A DNA stretch of 64,000 nucleotides from Piezodorus guildinii. Its lineage: Eukaryota; Arthropoda; Insecta; Hemiptera; Pentatomidae. Position numbers and translations under genes: made by a program. Positions 63,438 through 64,000 of this stretch are shown one piece after another. The stretch lies in the NCBI GenBank assembly GCA_023052935.1, contig CM041294.1, positions 85,421,474-85,485,473 of the forward strand. The letters are read 5' to 3'. The notes beneath the pieces are model-generated. The model worked only from the letters and a program-made list of their open reading frames with translations. It ran no database searches and had not been told where the DNA came from. Within the stretch, counting starts at the first letter, position 1, and each line of letters opens with the position of its first letter.

Positions 63438-64000
63438 CATCTTACTAGAAGAGCCACTTTTTGTACATTTTTACTATTTTCTCGAAAACTGCTTTAACAA
63501 TTTTGATTAAACTCGCTATACGATGTGAGATTCAATAGGCTTTATTCTAATTGAAATAGTCTGACAGGACTTAAATGCTGATATTTAAAAATTTCTTACT
63601 CTAAAGTACCTTTAATGTTGTTGTTTTTATGAAATTGGCTATATCATTTGATAAGCAAGTCTAAAAAAACAGGTAAAAATATATGTTGAACGAATTCGAT
63701 AACCAGCTGAAGAAGAAAGCTGCAAAAGTATTTTTTAGTGCATTTTTTTATTTTTGAAAATAAGAACAGTAATATACATGTTTATATATTGGAGAGCTAA
63801 AAATTAAAAAAAAATATATTATATATACAGGCTTGTAAAAGTTAATTAAGAGTGATGAAAAGGCGATAAAACTAACTGATTATTTTAGATGATAATATAA
63901 TCGATTTTTTTTAATAAAACATATTTATACCGAAATTCAATTTAATAAATTGTTTTATAGTTTTACTCATTTTTATCTCTAACTCTATTTGAAAATTCTT

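Larger units (their letters stand above)
62278..64000 (+). repeat. Family F copy split by an I-type element, cut by window end
   Basis: Left part begins ACTTTCCTTACCTATATATG and includes the (GT)n at 62410-62434. After the nested element it resumes GAAGAGCCACTTTTTGTACA and continues through GACAGGACTTAAATGCTGAT, CGAATTCGATAACCAGCTG and TTTTATCTCTAACTCTATTT to the window edge. Confidence 0.88.

Overview
The window looks like intergenic or intronic DNA from an animal nuclear genome, most likely an insect. It is strongly AT-rich, with long (TA)n tracts and dozens of poly(A)/poly(T) runs. It is packed with Jockey-type and I-type non-LTR retrotransposon fragments, tRNA-derived SINEs, a Tc1-type element and short inverted-repeat elements. 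One retroelement family ends in TTAACCTAACC-like tails. I found no host protein-coding gene with convincing exons, no free-standing tRNA or rRNA gene, no operon and no CRISPR array. Almost every open frame with recognisable content is a broken transposable-element protein. The exact order of insect cannot be read from this window.

The largest component is an unnamed, apparently non-coding repeat, called family F here. It is about 0.9 kb long and present in about twenty copies on both strands. Full copies begin with ACTTTCACTTACC next to a TATATATGAAATATATAG motif and end with GGTAAGTGAAAGT followed by CGTGTGTTGCGCGCACC. Other elements have landed inside F copies repeatedly, which gives a clear order of insertion: Jockey at 3590-4096 and 60021-60687, a long foldback element at 4881-6179, a tRNA-SINE at 22749-23080, another SINE at 49621-49858 and an I-type element at 62542-63437. 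Target duplications are visible for several of these.

SINE family A (about 290 bp, with A-box and B-box and an AAATAAATAAACAAAC tail) occurs about sixteen times. SINE families B and C and single tRNA-like heads also occur. Jockey-clade ORF2 3' ends occur about a dozen times; the best are 35695-36581 (YADD motif, one nonsense codon) and 56161-56553 (130 codons, no break). Other retroelement protein relics lie at 2803-2985, 11090-12055, 15900-16110, 21199-21580, 32580-33045, 36985-38366 and 62542-63437. DNA transposon remains are a Tc1-type element (13091-13773), a 32-bp perfect-TIR element (39357-39762, second copy 53417-53986) and a decayed transposase-like reading frame (44795-45460). A further AT-rich family, G, occurs six times.

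The most notable small object is at 27750-27949. It is a 200-bp insertion with a 17-bp target duplication and about 55-bp inverted arms, enclosing on the minus strand a 42-nt match to the hammerhead ribozyme core of the kind known from Penelope-like elements and retrozymes. Three more degenerate hammerhead-like motifs lie at 16383-16424, 28871-28913 and 54006-54050. Scattered GC-richer, apparently single-copy islands (for example 9020-9320, 30195-30580, 33230-33640, 49090-49400, 59600-59905) are the only parts that might carry host function; I could not assign them one.
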